Assembly: GCF_015864945.1 (NCBI RefSeq)
Contig: NZ_JADYWF010000001.1
Coordinates: forward strand, 930,378-994,377
Reading direction: 5' to 3'
Length of the DNA stretch: 64,000 bases
From: Salinibacterium sp. NG253
Lineage (GTDB): Bacteria > Actinomycetota > Actinomycetes > Actinomycetales > Microbacteriaceae
In this document: positions 44,719 through 56,869 of the stretch, in pieces
Numbering within the stretch: position 1 is the stretch's first letter
Layout: each line of letters starts with the position of its first letter
The notes under the pieces: generated by a model
Seen by the model: only the letters and a program-made list of their open reading frames with translations
Told to the model about the DNA's origin: nothing
The model's database searches: none
Program-made: the position numbers and the translations under genes

Positions 44719-46477
44719 GCTCCAACCAGCCAACTCGGACCACGCGGCGCCTCTTTCGAAACCCACGCACTCTCTAGCCGTCACCAATATCGGGTGGGTT
44801 CGCGTCCAGATGACTATCCGGGTGCTGCTGACCCGATGTGACAACGAACCGCTGCGGAACGCTGAACAAAACATCACCTTCCAACTCGTCGACGGCCTGC
44901 GCACGCTGCCAGCACCGGCGACGTCAGAGGGTGCCGGTGTGTATGCATTACATCTAAACGTCACAGCCTTTGCAGGCCGCAGCGCGATACCCGACGGCAT
45001 CTGGCGAATTCAAGCACTCCTAGACAATCAGGGCGGACCGGTAGCGTCCTACGACGGTCGGGCGCTGGAACGCCTCGACGATGCTTCACGCGTGTTTTTG
45101 TTCAATGCAAATCAATCGGCTCTGACCGTCTCCTACGACATCGCAGAGAACGCTGATCAGCTGGACTTCCTTTTGCGCAGTTTTCTGCTGTCGCGCAGTC
45201 CAATAGCATCGGAGCATCCGCTGTCTCCCAAGCGATTGTACGAAAAATTTTTCGGCATGGCAGCCAAGCAGCATTACGCCCGCTGGATCTTTGACGCTTT
45301 CACACGCTTAGTCGGGCCGACGCCCGGACGGATACTCTTCGCGTCAGACCGACGGGGGAATACCGAAGGCAATCTCCAACGAGTCCACGAGCGCATGGTT
45401 GAGCGTGGGCTCGACAAGAAGTTTGACCTCCGAACTTCGTTTCGTCTTCCCCACACCACGCGTTGGTCTTCAACGATCCACATTCTCTACCTCATCGCCA
45501 CCAGCGAGATCGTGCTCCTCGACGACTACTTCCCCATGCTCGAAGGCCTCAAGGTCGACCCCCGGAAACGGATAATCCAGCTCTGGCACGCCGGCAGCGG
45601 GTTCAAATCAGTTGGATTCAGCAGGTTCGGAAGGCAGGACTCGCCCAACCTCTGGGATGCGCACCGCTATTACACCTATGCAATCGCCGGATCAGTGAAC
45701 CTTGTTCCGGTCTACGCCGAGGTGTTCGGGATCGAAGAGAGCGCGGTGATTCCCACCGGATTGCCCCGCGTGGATTTGTTCCTCGACGAAGAACGTACAC
45801 GCACATTTGTCAGTGGTTTCTACTCGGCGCACCCCGAGCTGCGCGACAAACGCATTATCCTTTTTGCACCCACTTACCGCGGGTCTGACATCGAGAACGC
45901 ATTCTACGATTACAGCCTCATCGATTTCGATGCGCTATACGAAGCGTGCGGTCCCGATACTGTGGTTCTGTTCCGTATGCATCACTTTGTGAAGAATGAA
46001 GTACCGATTCCGGAGCAACACCAGGAACGCTTCTTCGACTTCACACGCTTCGAAGACGGGCTAAGGCTTCTGCACGTTACCGACCTCTTGATCACCGACT
46101 ATTCCTCGATCATCTACGAATACTCGCTCCTTGACCGACCCATGCTGTTCTTCGCGCCCGATGAAGTTAACTACGCAGCGGTGAATGGGTTTCACCGCCC
46201 CTACGACGAGACCGCGCCAGGGCGTGTCTGTACGACGTTCGAGGACCTCATCGATGCGATCTCTTCCCGAGAGTACGAGCAGTCGAAAGTCTCACGCTTC
46301 CGCGCAGAGAACTTCGACAGAATCGATACCGGAGCAGCCGACCGGGTGATCGATTGGCTCATCCTCGGTGATCCGCGTAACGCATTTCACGAGAACTCAG
46401 CACGGGATGATGAACTCGAAGGTTCGACCCACGAATCAAAGACTGTAGATCTGTCACAGGAGGATGAAAGAACTTGA
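44717..46477 (+). CDS. CDP-glycerol glycerophosphotransferase family protein (TagF-like, copy 2)
   Basis: This protein of about 586 residues has an N-terminal beta-rich region of about 180 residues without a named domain, then a TagF-like catalytic part. The catalytic part has RIIQLWHAGSGFKSVGFSRF (catalytic His), ILFAPTYRGSD, and DLLITDYSSIIYEYSLLDRP. It may extend or add polyol-phosphate units to a wall glycan. The GTG at 44717 follows GGGTGG and overlaps the stop of a small upstream frame; TTG 44693 is an alternative. It overlaps the cytidylyltransferase start (46474-46477). Confidence 0.8.
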   Translation: MLQPANSDHAAPLSKPTHSLAVTNIGWVRVQMTIRVLLTRCDNEPLRNAEQNITFQLVDGLRTLPAPATSEGAGVYALHLNVTAFAGRSAIPDGIWRIQALLDNQGGPVASYDGRALERLDDASRVFLFNANQSALTVSYDIAENADQLDFLLRSFLLSRSPIASEHPLSPKRLYEKFFGMAAKQHYARWIFDAFTRLVGPTPGRILFASDRRGNTEGNLQRVHERMVERGLDKKFDLRTSFRLPHTTRWSSTIHILYLIATSEIVLLDDYFPMLEGLKVDPRKRIIQLWHAGSGFKSVGFSRFGRQDSPNLWDAHRYYTYAIAGSVNLVPVYAEVFGIEESAVIPTGLPRVDLFLDEERTRTFVSGFYSAHPELRDKRIILFAPTYRGSDIENAFYDYSLIDFDALYEACGPDTVVLFRMHHFVKNEVPIPEQHQERFFDFTRFEDGLRLLHVTDLLITDYSSIIYEYSLLDRPMLFFAPDEVNYAAVNGFHRPYDETAPGRVCTTFEDLIDAISSREYEQSKVSRFRAENFDRIDTGAADRVIDWLILGDPRNAFHENSARDDELEGSTHESKTVDLSQEDERT

Positions 46478-47190
46478 ATGTTGCAGTAATTTTTGCGGGC
46501 GGTATGGGTTCGCGGATGACCTCGAAAACTGCGCTGCCGAAGCAGTTTCTTGCGATCCACGGGACACCCATAATCGTGCACACCATCCAGCATTTTCAGG
46601 AACACCCAGAGATTGATCGCATTGCCGTGTCGATAGTGCCAGAGGGGCGCGAACGCTTCGCGCGCTTGGTATCACAGTACGGGTTAACTAAAGTCAACTG
46701 GATCGTCGAAGGCGGCTCAACGGGGCAGGAATCACGTCACAAGGCGCTTCGCGCCGTTGCCAACGACGCGACCGGAGACACGGTCGTGCTGCTACACGAC
46801 GGTGTGCGACCACTCATAAATGCGGACCTCATCTCGGACAACATCCGCACGGTTCGTTCCTTGGGCCCGGCGATCACAAGCACGAAGATCGTTGAAACGG
46901 TCATCTCGTCAGAACACGAAACAATCGACGAAGTGCTGCCACGAGACTTTCTCTACCTCGCCCAAGCACCGCAAAGTCTCCGGCTTGAGACAGCAATCGA
47001 TATCTACGACCGAGCGGTCAGTGAGGGTGAAAACGACTCAATTGACACAGCCAGCCTCCTTCGCCGCTACGAGCACACGCTGTATCGAGTCGATGGCCCT
47101 CGCTCGAACATCAAGATCACGACCGCCGAAGACTACTACATGTGCCGCACGTTCTTTGATCTCTTGGAACGCAACCAAGTCGGAGCATAG
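46474..47190 (+). CDS. IspD/TarI-family cytidylyltransferase (copy 2)
   Basis: This 238-residue nucleotidyltransferase has VIFAGGMGSRMTSKTALPKQ at the CTP-binding loop, GGSTGQESRHKAL, VVLLHDGVRPLI and IKITTAEDYYMCR. It follows two TagF-like genes, which points to synthesis of CDP-ribitol or a related donor rather than to isoprenoid synthesis. AGGAGG lies ten bases before its TTG start. No ribulose-5-phosphate reductase of the TarJ type was recognised nearby. It differs clearly from copy 1 at 32933. Confidence 0.85.
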   Translation: MNVAVIFAGGMGSRMTSKTALPKQFLAIHGTPIIVHTIQHFQEHPEIDRIAVSIVPEGRERFARLVSQYGLTKVNWIVEGGSTGQESRHKALRAVANDATGDTVVLLHDGVRPLINADLISDNIRTVRSLGPAITSTKIVETVISSEHETIDEVLPRDFLYLAQAPQSLRLETAIDIYDRAVSEGENDSIDTASLLRRYEHTLYRVDGPRSNIKITTAEDYYMCRTFFDLLERNQVGA

Positions 47191-47207
47191 CCGCTTGACC
47201 TGTCCGC

Positions 47208-47401
47208 ACCATCGACGGGCAATACGGCGGCAAAACAGAGCCAGGAAACATCGCTTGTCTGGGTCGCAGGCATCACACGCTCTACAATTCGGCGGCTGGA
47301 AAGTACGCCAGACATCGCCCGGCGTACTCGAATGGACCAGCCCCACCGGGCGAATCATCACCGACCAACCAGATACCCGACCCTCCTTCACCGAAAACTA
47401 G
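47208..47401 (+). pseudogene. C-terminal remnant of a DUF222/HNH endonuclease (13E12-type) gene
   Basis: The first part reads TIDGQYGGKTEPGNIACLGR and RHHTLY, matching the end of an HNH domain. After a one-base shift FGGWKVRQTSPGVLEWTSPT follows, the typical tail of DUF222/HNH proteins. Only the last about 60 residues remain and they are frameshifted. Confidence 0.72.
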
Positions 47402-47450
47402 AGTCGGCTCAGCGAGCGCGCGAGCTAAGCGAACGGCGACGGAAACGGGT

Positions 47451-49451
<2,001 letters not shown>

Positions 49452-49455
<4 letters not shown>

Positions 49456-50408
49456 GCGCGATCCCTCGCTGCCTCAACCTGCGCAACGGCATCGGCAACC
49501 ACCGTCAGGTCAGCAAAATAAGACTCATTCGACTTCGGACGCGTGCGCGATCCCTCGCTCAACCCGCGACGCAGCCCGCTCCACAGCACGGGGCGCTGCT
49601 GCGAGCGCCGAATCGTACGAATCCACCGTCGGATGCTGGACGCCCCGTACATCGCCTTCTCCCACGCCTTCAGGCCTCGGGAGTAGCGCATGAGCCACAC
49701 CTTATTACGCACCTCGAAGAAGAACCGCTCCCCCGGGTCGAGGTCGGTGGATCCAAGCAGCTTCGTCTTGTGCACCACAACACTGGCAGGCACAAAGATT
49801 CCGAGGCTATCGCGCAACACTCGTGTGGAGAATTCGAAGTCATCATTCCAGATGAAGTAATCAGCTACCGGCAATCCCGCTTGTCGAACTGCTGACGCCG
49901 AAACGAACATTGAGACGAAAGATGAACTGCGCACGGCTAGCGTGCCAGCCTGCACTGCTGCCGCACGTTCTGCCTGTGAGACGAACGGCTTTTCCCGCGG
50001 AGTGTTCATGGGATGGTCTCTACCATCGGTCCAGATCACCCGAGAACCGGCGATTGATACGCCCGGTTGCGCTTCGACGGCCGACAATAATTCGGCTGCC
50101 GCTGACGCGGTAGGAATAGTGTCGTCATCCATCAGCCATAACCACGTCGGGTCGTGAACCTTCAGCGCGTGCGCCATACCGGCAGCGAAGCCGCCAGCGC
50201 CGCCAGTGTTGCGATCCAAGGTGACCAGATCGATGTCGGGAAAGTTCGCGCGAACCGCGTCGCCGGAGCCATCATCCGACGCATTATCAACAACAACAAT
50301 GGCATCAAGGGCACGAGACTGTGTCGACAGGGCAGTGAGAGCTTCCATGAGAAGTTCGCGCCGGTTAAACGCCACTACCACCGCCACTACACGGGAAATC
50401 TGCGGCAT
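49452..50408 (-). CDS. GT2 glycosyltransferase, GlfT1/galactofuranosyltransferase-like
   Basis: This protein of about 318 residues has VVAVVVAFNRRELLMEALTA, DAIVVVDNASDDGSGD, RNTGGAGGFAAGMAHAL, and WLWLMDDDTIPTASA as the metal site. DYFIWNDDFEFSTRVL follows. The GGAGGFAAGM, MDDD and WNDDFEFS motifs resemble galactofuranosyltransferases such as GlfT1. With glf just downstream it may add the first galactofuranose units. The ATG at 50408 starts the conserved domain. It is divergent from the DUF6541 gene. Confidence 0.82.
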
Positions 50409-50557
50409 TTTTGGTATCTCGATCTCACTGTCGCGAATGGAAGGGCAACACTCACTGTAGACGAGGTGCGCACGCTGCACACTTTACAGGCCGCCTCTTC
50501 ATCCTGAAGATAGGATTGCCCAGTGAACAGCGACAAATCACCCATCGGAGGGCTCCA

Positions 50558-52528
50558 GTGAGCTGGTGGGATGCCATCCCGGCGTTCTTCGTTGTAGTGA
50601 CGATTGGAATCGCCCCTGGGCTGCTGTTGTCGTTGCTGCTCGGATTGCGCGGAATGGCGTTACTTGGCTCCGCGCCAGCGTTCTCCGTGACGACCATCAC
50701 GCTGGCCTCCATCGCCGCACCATTTGCTGGGATCCCCTGGGGCCTTCTACCCATTGGGATGACGACCGCAGCGCTGTGCGTCATCGTCGTCTTGTTCCGG
50801 ATGCTGTGGCACCGACTGCGCCCCCGACCAGCGTTTCAGCACCCACCCGTGCGACTGCTCGCGTGGGCCGCACTCGGCACCGGCGTTGCAGCCCTCATCA
50901 TTACTATTCGATTCATCGTTGCGTTTGGCGATCCCGAAAATATTTCGCAAACCTACGACAATATTTTTCATCTCAACGCCCTGCGCTATGTGCTCGACAC
51001 CGGTAACGCATCATCGCTCAGCCTCGGTGGTCTCAACATCGACAACCCGCAATCCGGCACCTTCTACCCGGCGGGCTGGCATGCCATCACCGCAGCCATC
51101 GCAAGCACCACTGGCGTCAGCATCCCTGTCGCGATCAACCTCGTCTCCATTCTCATCGGTGCCATCTACTGGCCGCTCGGCTGCGTCTTTCTTGCACGAA
51201 CCATTCTTGGACCCCGTGCGATCGCGATCGTCGGTGCTGGAGTGCTGTCCGCCGCTTTCGGAGCATTCCCCTACAGGCTTATCGACTTCGGCGTTCTCTA
51301 CCCCTACCTTCTCGGCATTAGCCTTCTGCCTGCAGCGCTCGCCTTCGCGGTAATCGCCGTCGGCATGAGCAACCACCCCGAAATGCGTAACTCTCGTGCG
51401 TGGTTTGCCCTACTCGGCGTCATCCCCGGAATCGCCCTCGCCCATCCCGGCGCCGCGATGGTATTCGTCGCCCTCAGCAGCGTGATCGTGGTGGTCGGCG
51501 CTCGCCGCAGCTATAAGAGACTCACAGCAGCCAACGCTGCACCGGCCACGATACGGGTGCTCATTGCCGCCACCATCGCCGTACTGATTGTCTACATCGC
51601 CGCTTGGCTCATCGTTCGAGTCAGTGTCGTGTGGGAACCGACCGAGACCGCAGCTCAAGCTCTGGGCGAGGTGCTCACGAATGCCACCACCGGGCTTCCT
51701 ATCGCCGTCGTTGCCACGGTCCTGGTCGTCATCGGTGCGCTACAACTCCGCCGCCGTCCCCAAAACTATTGGCTGCTCTTCAACTTTGCACTCGTCGGAG
51801 TGCTCTATATCGCCGCAGCCGCAATGCCTCACTCGCTTCTGCAGTCACTACTTGTCGGCACGTGGTACGGCGACAGCTACCGCCTTGCTGCCGTGATGCC
51901 GGTCGTCGCGCTCCCGCTGGCCACACTCGGCCTTGTGGTGATCTACGACACAATTCGTACACGCGCGCCGCAGCTCATCATCACCGCCACGACAAACAGC
52001 GAGGGCCGCCACCAGCGCAGGCTCGCCATCGTTACCGTCGTGGTTGTGCTCCTCGCGACACAGGGCTACTCGCTGCACATCGCGACCGTTGAAGCCCGCA
52101 GCCAGTATGTCGTCGCCGAAGAACCTGTCAAAGAAGCTCCGCTGCTGACAGAGGACGAACTAGACGTGCTGAACCACGTCGCTGATTACGTTCCCGAAGG
52201 TGCCATAGTCGCCGGAAACCCCTGGACAGGAGCCGGGCTTGTCTACGCCATCTCCGACCGTGAAGCTATGCTTCCGCACGTCGGCGGATTCGATACCGCA
52301 GAATCCCGCCTCATCGGCGAACACCTTCGCGATGCCGATCGTTACACTAGCGTGTGTGATGCTCTTGCGACCCTCGAAGTGGGGTATGCATTAGATTTCG
52401 GTACGCGCGAGATTCACGGAGACGCACACGACTTTGACGGACTCACTCGACTTGCGAGCTCCGACGCGGTAGAGCCGCTCTATACGAGCGGTGACGTGGG
52501 ACTATACAAAATCACCGCGTGCGAATAA
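50558..52528 (+). CDS. DUF6541 family polytopic membrane protein
   Basis: This protein of about 656 residues has around 13-14 predicted helices and an extracytoplasmic C-terminal domain of about 150 residues. SQTYDNIFHLNALRYVLDTG after the third or fourth helix contains a conserved acidic/His loop like those of GT-C fold glycosyltransferases. The family is actinobacterial and uncharacterised. A lipid-linked-sugar-dependent glycosyltransferase role is an inference. The GTG at 50558 has GGAGG upstream; the frame is open to 50411 but that part overlaps the divergent gene. Confidence 0.75.
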   Translation: MSWWDAIPAFFVVVTIGIAPGLLLSLLLGLRGMALLGSAPAFSVTTITLASIAAPFAGIPWGLLPIGMTTAALCVIVVLFRMLWHRLRPRPAFQHPPVRLLAWAALGTGVAALIITIRFIVAFGDPENISQTYDNIFHLNALRYVLDTGNASSLSLGGLNIDNPQSGTFYPAGWHAITAAIASTTGVSIPVAINLVSILIGAIYWPLGCVFLARTILGPRAIAIVGAGVLSAAFGAFPYRLIDFGVLYPYLLGISLLPAALAFAVIAVGMSNHPEMRNSRAWFALLGVIPGIALAHPGAAMVFVALSSVIVVVGARRSYKRLTAANAAPATIRVLIAATIAVLIVYIAAWLIVRVSVVWEPTETAAQALGEVLTNATTGLPIAVVATVLVVIGALQLRRRPQNYWLLFNFALVGVLYIAAAAMPHSLLQSLLVGTWYGDSYRLAAVMPVVALPLATLGLVVIYDTIRTRAPQLIITATTNSEGRHQRRLAIVTVVVVLLATQGYSLHIATVEARSQYVVAEEPVKEAPLLTEDELDVLNHVADYVPEGAIVAGNPWTGAGLVYAISDREAMLPHVGGFDTAESRLIGEHLRDADRYTSVCDALATLEVGYALDFGTREIHGDAHDFDGLTRLASSDAVEPLYTSGDVGLYKITACE

Positions 52529-52544
52529 CAGACAAAGGAACCTT

Positions 52545-53702
52545 ATGGCGATGACCACCCTGCGTGTAGTCCTCGATGACATAGCCGCGCCCGCATCGCG
52601 TAATCTGCGTCGCTACTCCGAAGAACTGATCAAGCAGCTCATTGTCAGCGCGCCCCCGAACTGTGAAGTCGCCGGCATCGTCTCTAACAACAGCACCAGC
52701 TCCGCAAAGATCGAGGAGACCTTCCCCGGCCTTGCGGAACTGACCACCCTGCGCTTAGGGCACGACGCCCTCACGCGTGCGTGGCAGCATGGCGTGACAA
52801 GCATCCCCGCAACGCGCATGTCTGGCAAAGGCCTTATCCACTCTCCGAGCTTGTTCGCACCCCTCTCCCGCCACGACCGGGTTAATGACGTTGGTACGCA
52901 AACCGTGGTCACTGTCCACGATATTCTCGCTTGGACCAGCCCTGAATCCATGAGCACGCGACAGGTCGCCTGGAACAAGGCCATGGCCAAACGAGCATTC
53001 AAATATGCGGATGCGATTGTGGTTACGAGCCATTCCGTTGCCGATGAGCTCAAGGACATCATGAACTTTGGCGAGCGAGTGCGCGTCATCCCAGGCGCAG
53101 CAACCGAACGGGTGAAACAACCTTTCAATGCGCACGCTCGTGCACTCGCTCTGGAACTTCCCGAACGCTACATTTTGGCCACAGGAACACTCGCTCCTCA
53201 CACCCGGCTGGATGCACTCATCCAAGCAATGGCACACCCTGATGCACCGGACATCCCCTTGCTCATCTCGGGACCGCCCGCCTGGGGCGAGAGAGACATT
53301 GCCAGCACTATCGCCGCCGCCGGCCTCAGCTCAGAACGCGTTCGCTACCTCGGGGCGCTCGACGACAACGATCTTGCCGTTGCCCTCAACAGTGCCACCA
53401 TCTTCGCCCACCCCGACAGTTCAGAAGGCTTCAGCCTTCCTGTTCTTGAAGCGTTCTCGCTCGGTACCCCCGTTGTGCATTCTGATGCCGCCGCTGTCGT
53501 CGAGCTCAGTGCAGACGCAGGAATTGCGGTTGCCCGGGAAAGCGCAGAAACCTACTCCGAACGGCTTGCCCAAGCTCTTGCCTCGGTTGCTAACGACAGC
53601 GAACTCGAGCGCCAGCTCGGTTTTCGCGGCCTCGACCGCTCACACGTATTCACGTGGCGAGCCGCCGCCGATAAAGTGTGGCAACTACATGCCGACCTGT
53701 AA
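52545..53702 (+). CDS. Glycosyltransferase (GT4, family 1)
   Basis: This protein of about 385 residues is a GT-B enzyme. The N-terminal domain contains VVTVHDILAWTSPESM and DAIVVTSHSVADELKDIM. The donor domain contains YILATGTLAPHTRLDALIQA and HPDSSEGFSLPVLEAFSLGT, a classic GT4 E-x7-E site. It is similar to mannosyl- and rhamnosyltransferases. The ATG at 52545 has AAAGGA upstream, 16 bases after the DUF6541 stop, so the two genes are probably co-transcribed. Confidence 0.87.
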   Translation: MAMTTLRVVLDDIAAPASRNLRRYSEELIKQLIVSAPPNCEVAGIVSNNSTSSAKIEETFPGLAELTTLRLGHDALTRAWQHGVTSIPATRMSGKGLIHSPSLFAPLSRHDRVNDVGTQTVVTVHDILAWTSPESMSTRQVAWNKAMAKRAFKYADAIVVTSHSVADELKDIMNFGERVRVIPGAATERVKQPFNAHARALALELPERYILATGTLAPHTRLDALIQAMAHPDAPDIPLLISGPPAWGERDIASTIAAAGLSSERVRYLGALDDNDLAVALNSATIFAHPDSSEGFSLPVLEAFSLGTPVVHSDAAAVVELSADAGIAVARESAETYSERLAQALASVANDSELERQLGFRGLDRSHVFTWRAAADKVWQLHADL

Positions 53703-53734
53703 GTCGGCACACTCAGCCCTGCACTGGTAAGCGG

Positions 53735-55090
53735 CTACTCGGACTCGCTCTCGGCATCCGGAGTGCCAACGACTGATTCCGCGACGAGTTCACGGATGAG
53801 TTCGTAGTCGGGGTTACCCACGTCAATCGTCGGCGGCGACAGCTCCAGCGTCGCAATCGGGAAACCTTGCGCGCCGCTGGCAAGTTCAGTAAACAGGCCG
53901 AGCATTACTGACGGGATATCTGTTGTTACTACCTGTTTGCCCGCATCCGCGACCGTACGGAACTTTGTCAAAATGTTTGCTGGTTCGAACTGCCGCAGGA
54001 TAGCTTCCTGCACCTCACGCTGACGGAGCATCCGGTCATAGTCATTTGAACCGTGTCGTGCGCGGGCGTACCAAAGCGCTTCATACCCTCCAAGCACTCG
54101 TTCGCCAACCTCAACCCAGCCATCAACGTTGATGGGCTGACCATACTGATCTTCATCGCCGCCGATTGGTTGGCGTTCCGTCACATTGATCAGCACCCCG
54201 CCGAGCGCATCAATGAGATCATCAAAACCCTGCATATCGATCAGCACGTAGTACTGCAGGTCGAGCCCTGTGACTCCCTCAACAGCGTCGCGCATCGCCT
54301 CAACGCCGGCCGAACTAGCATTCGCTTCAGCATCCGGATACAACTCAGGATGCTCTTCACCGTAGGTGTAGAGGTAACTGATCAAGCAGTCATCGCCGCA
54401 GTCATAGCCCGAGGGGAAATCCTGATACAACGGAGAACCCTCAACGAACGGGATGAACTCGAGGTTGCGAGGGATACCGATGAGGGTGGTTTCCCCCGTC
54501 TCTGCATCGACGCTGGCAATCGAAATGCTGTCTGGACGAAGGCCAAGCCGATCGGGCCCAGCATCCCCGCCAAGAAGCAGGATGTTGTAACGGCCATCAG
54601 TCGGTGGTGCGTAATCCGCGCTCGTGAAAACCTCGGTGATAGTTGACCGCGCGGAGTCAACGATGTTGACCGCGGCCACCGCCACACCGGAATAGGCGAC
54701 TAAAGCGATGAGTGAGAATGCCACCACAAACGGGCGCGCACCGACGCTGGCTCTCTTTACTTGGGCAAGACGCAGCGAATCCACCGCGAGAACAATCCAC
54801 AGAATCACGTAAGCAATCAGCACCACTTCGATGACCGCGAGAACAAAAGCGTTGGTGACCGCAGCGAGGAAGAGTTCGCGAAACCAAAAAAACAAAACGA
54901 ATGCAAGAATCGCCAGCGTCCACAACAGCGCTGTAACAACAACCGCAAAACGACCAAGCTTGCGACTACCCGCCAGGATTTGGGCTGAACCGGGAACGAA
55001 AACGTTCAGCGCGACCAGCCACCATGCACGGCGGGTCATCGTTGGCGCGGAACCCAAATCGGGCGCCCGCAGCGAGGATGTTGTGCTCAC
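53735..55090 (-). CDS. LytR-CpsA-Psr (LCP) family wall glycopolymer ligase
   Basis: This 451-residue protein has three to four membrane helices in its first 150 residues, an unusually large membrane part. An extracellular LCP domain follows with [32 protein letters not shown] and [20 protein letters not shown] (conserved Arg residues). LCP enzymes attach undecaprenyl-linked glycopolymers to peptidoglycan. The GTG start overlaps the purE stop. It may attach one of the glycans built by the large region to its left. An LCP gene also occurs near this position in M. tuberculosis. Confidence 0.88.
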   Translation of the reverse strand: MSTTSSLRAPDLGSAPTMTRRAWWLVALNVFVPGSAQILAGSRKLGRFAVVVTALLWTLAILAFVLFFWFRELFLAAVTNAFVLAVIEVVLIAYVILWIVLAVDSLRLAQVKRASVGARPFVVAFSLIALVAYSGVAVAAVNIVDSARSTITEVFTSADYAPPTDGRYNILLLGGDAGPDRLGLRPDSISIASVDAETGETTLIGIPRNLEFIPFVEGSPLYQDFPSGYDCGDDCLISYLYTYGEEHPELYPDAEANASSAGVEAMRDAVEGVTGLDLQYYVLIDMQGFDDLIDALGGVLINVTERQPIGGDEDQYGQPINVDGWVEVGERVLGGYEALWYARARHGSNDYDRMLRQREVQEAILRQFEPANILTKFRTVADAGKQVVTTDIPSVMLGLFTELASGAQGFPIATLELSPPTIDVGNPDYELIRELVAESVVGTPDAESESE

Positions 55091-55581
55091 AGCAGCAGCT
55101 GTAAAGCAGCGTTCTTGTCGGCGACCATCGCCTCGAGACCGCGTGCATAATCTTCGAGCTTCGTCGCTACAGCAGCATCAGTTGCACCAATAATGCGCAG
55201 CGCGAGGAGGCCAGCGTTGGTAGCGCCGCCGATCGAGACCGTCGCGACGGGGATGCCCGCGGGCATCTGCACGATAGAGAGCAACGAATCAAGACCGTCG
55301 AGCTTCGCCAACGGAACAGGAACACCCACTACAGGCAAAGTCGTCACCGAGGCCACCATGCCAGGAAGATGGGCAGCGCCACCGGCTCCCGCAATGATCA
55401 CTCGCACGCCGCGCGACGCCGCCTGCCTGCCAAATTCGATCATTCGTTCAGGGGTGCGGTGGGCAGACACGACTTCGACCTCGTAAGAGACGTCGAACTC
55501 AGCCACGATATCGGCTGCACCCTTCATCACGGACCAGTCGGAATCTGATCCCATGACAATCGAAACGAGCGGTGAAGACAT
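55087..55581 (-). CDS. purE: N5-carboxyaminoimidazole ribonucleotide mutase PurE
   Basis: This 164-residue protein has the class I PurE signature: [20 protein letters not shown] near the start, [10 protein letters not shown], and [20 protein letters not shown]. It converts N5-CAIR to CAIR in purine synthesis. It follows purK on the same strand with 72 bases between, and its stop overlaps the LCP gene start. All active-site motifs are intact. Confidence 0.95.
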   Translation of the reverse strand: MSSPLVSIVMGSDSDWSVMKGAADIVAEFDVSYEVEVVSAHRTPERMIEFGRQAASRGVRVIIAGAGGAAHLPGMVASVTTLPVVGVPVPLAKLDGLDSLLSIVQMPAGIPVATVSIGGATNAGLLALRIIGATDAAVATKLEDYARGLEAMVADKNAALQLLL

Positions 55582-55653
55582 AGGAGGATACTATCTTCCT
55601 GCTCCCGAGGAGTTGCCTTCAACACACGGCGCACTAATGGTGCACGGGAGAAA

Positions 55654-56766
55654 TTACTCGAACTCTGCAGCGGCAGCCCGAGCAGCGCTGCGCACAGAAT
55701 CAAGATCTGCGCCCGACGCCGTGACGTGCCCCACCTTGCGGCCAGGTCGCGACTGCTTCGAATAGTCGTGAATTTTGATCGCCGGCGAAGCCACGGTTGC
55801 CGCGGCAATCCGCTCATGCATTTCTTGCCCGACCGGACCACCCAAAATGTTCACCATTACCGACCACTCGTCGCGTGCCGCAGTGGCTCCGAGCGGAAGG
55901 TCGAGCACCGCACGAAGGTGCTGTTCGAACTGGCTTGTCTGGCATCCATCGATGCTCCAATGGCCCGTGTTGTGCGGACGCATCGCAAGCTCATTAATGA
56001 GGATTCGACCATCGCTGGTTTCGAATAGTTCGACGGCGAGCACTCCGGTGACGTCGAGACCTTCAGCGATAGTGCGGGCAATCGACCCAGCCTGCTCCGC
56101 AAGAGCTGTGCTCAGTTCCGGAGCCGGCGCCACTACCTCGGCACACACGCTATTGCGCTGGATGCTCTCCACCACGGGCCACAAGGCAACGTCACCCGAA
56201 GGGTTGCGGGCAACGGACTGCGCCAATTCACGGCGGAAGTCGACGAGCTCTTCGATCAAGAGCTCACCATCAGTCAGCCACTGTGCGGCCTCCGCGCCTG
56301 CGCGCACGATCAGAACGCCCTTGCCGTCATAGCCGCCGCGAGGAGTCTTGAGAACACCCACCCCGTTGTGTGCCGCAAGAAAGTCGTCTACGTCGCCCAC
56401 ACTGGCGACCCGCGCCCAGTCCGGCATTGGCAAACCCAATTCCGCGAGGCGTTCGCGCATCTGCAGTTTGTCTTGGGCAAAAAGCAACGCATGGGGGCCA
56501 GGATGCACGGCTATGCCGTCAGCAACCAGTGCCTTCAATACATCCTGAGGAACGTGCTCATGGTCGAATGTCACGACATCAACTTGTCGCGCGAAAGCGA
56601 GCACCTGCGCGATGGAACGGTAGTCGCCGACAGCCGTCGCGGCCAGATTGGCCGGAGATCCTTCGGCTTCAGCAAGCACTCGAATGTCGATGCCTAAATT
56701 GAGAGCAGGAGGAATCATCATGCGGGCCAATTGGCCTCCACCGATTACACCGACTTTTACTGACAT
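55654..56766 (-). CDS. purK: N5-carboxyaminoimidazole ribonucleotide synthase PurK
   Basis: This 370-residue ATP-grasp enzyme has GVIGGGQLARMMIPPALNLG, FDHEHVPQDVLKAL, KTPRGGYDGKGVLIV, and ELFETSDGRILINELAMRPH with the metal-binding Glu and Asn. It carboxylates AIR with bicarbonate and ATP, and its product feeds PurE. GGAGAG precedes the ATG. It is divergent from the GtrA gene with 103 bases between. Confidence 0.95.
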   Translation of the reverse strand: MSVKVGVIGGGQLARMMIPPALNLGIDIRVLAEAEGSPANLAATAVGDYRSIAQVLAFARQVDVVTFDHEHVPQDVLKALVADGIAVHPGPHALLFAQDKLQMRERLAELGLPMPDWARVASVGDVDDFLAAHNGVGVLKTPRGGYDGKGVLIVRAGAEAAQWLTDGELLIEELVDFRRELAQSVARNPSGDVALWPVVESIQRNSVCAEVVAPAPELSTALAEQAGSIARTIAEGLDVTGVLAVELFETSDGRILINELAMRPHNTGHWSIDGCQTSQFEQHLRAVLDLPLGATAARDEWSVMVNILGGPVGQEMHERIAAATVASPAIKIHDYSKQSRPGRKVGHVTASGADLDSVRSAARAAAAEFE

Positions 56767-56869
56767 GATCTCTCCAGAGTTAGCGCTGACTGATTTTCAG
56801 GATTGCGCAAGATTTCGCAGCTAGAATTTCACCGCTTCTTCTATCTTTGCTTATCGACCGGGCGGATTC

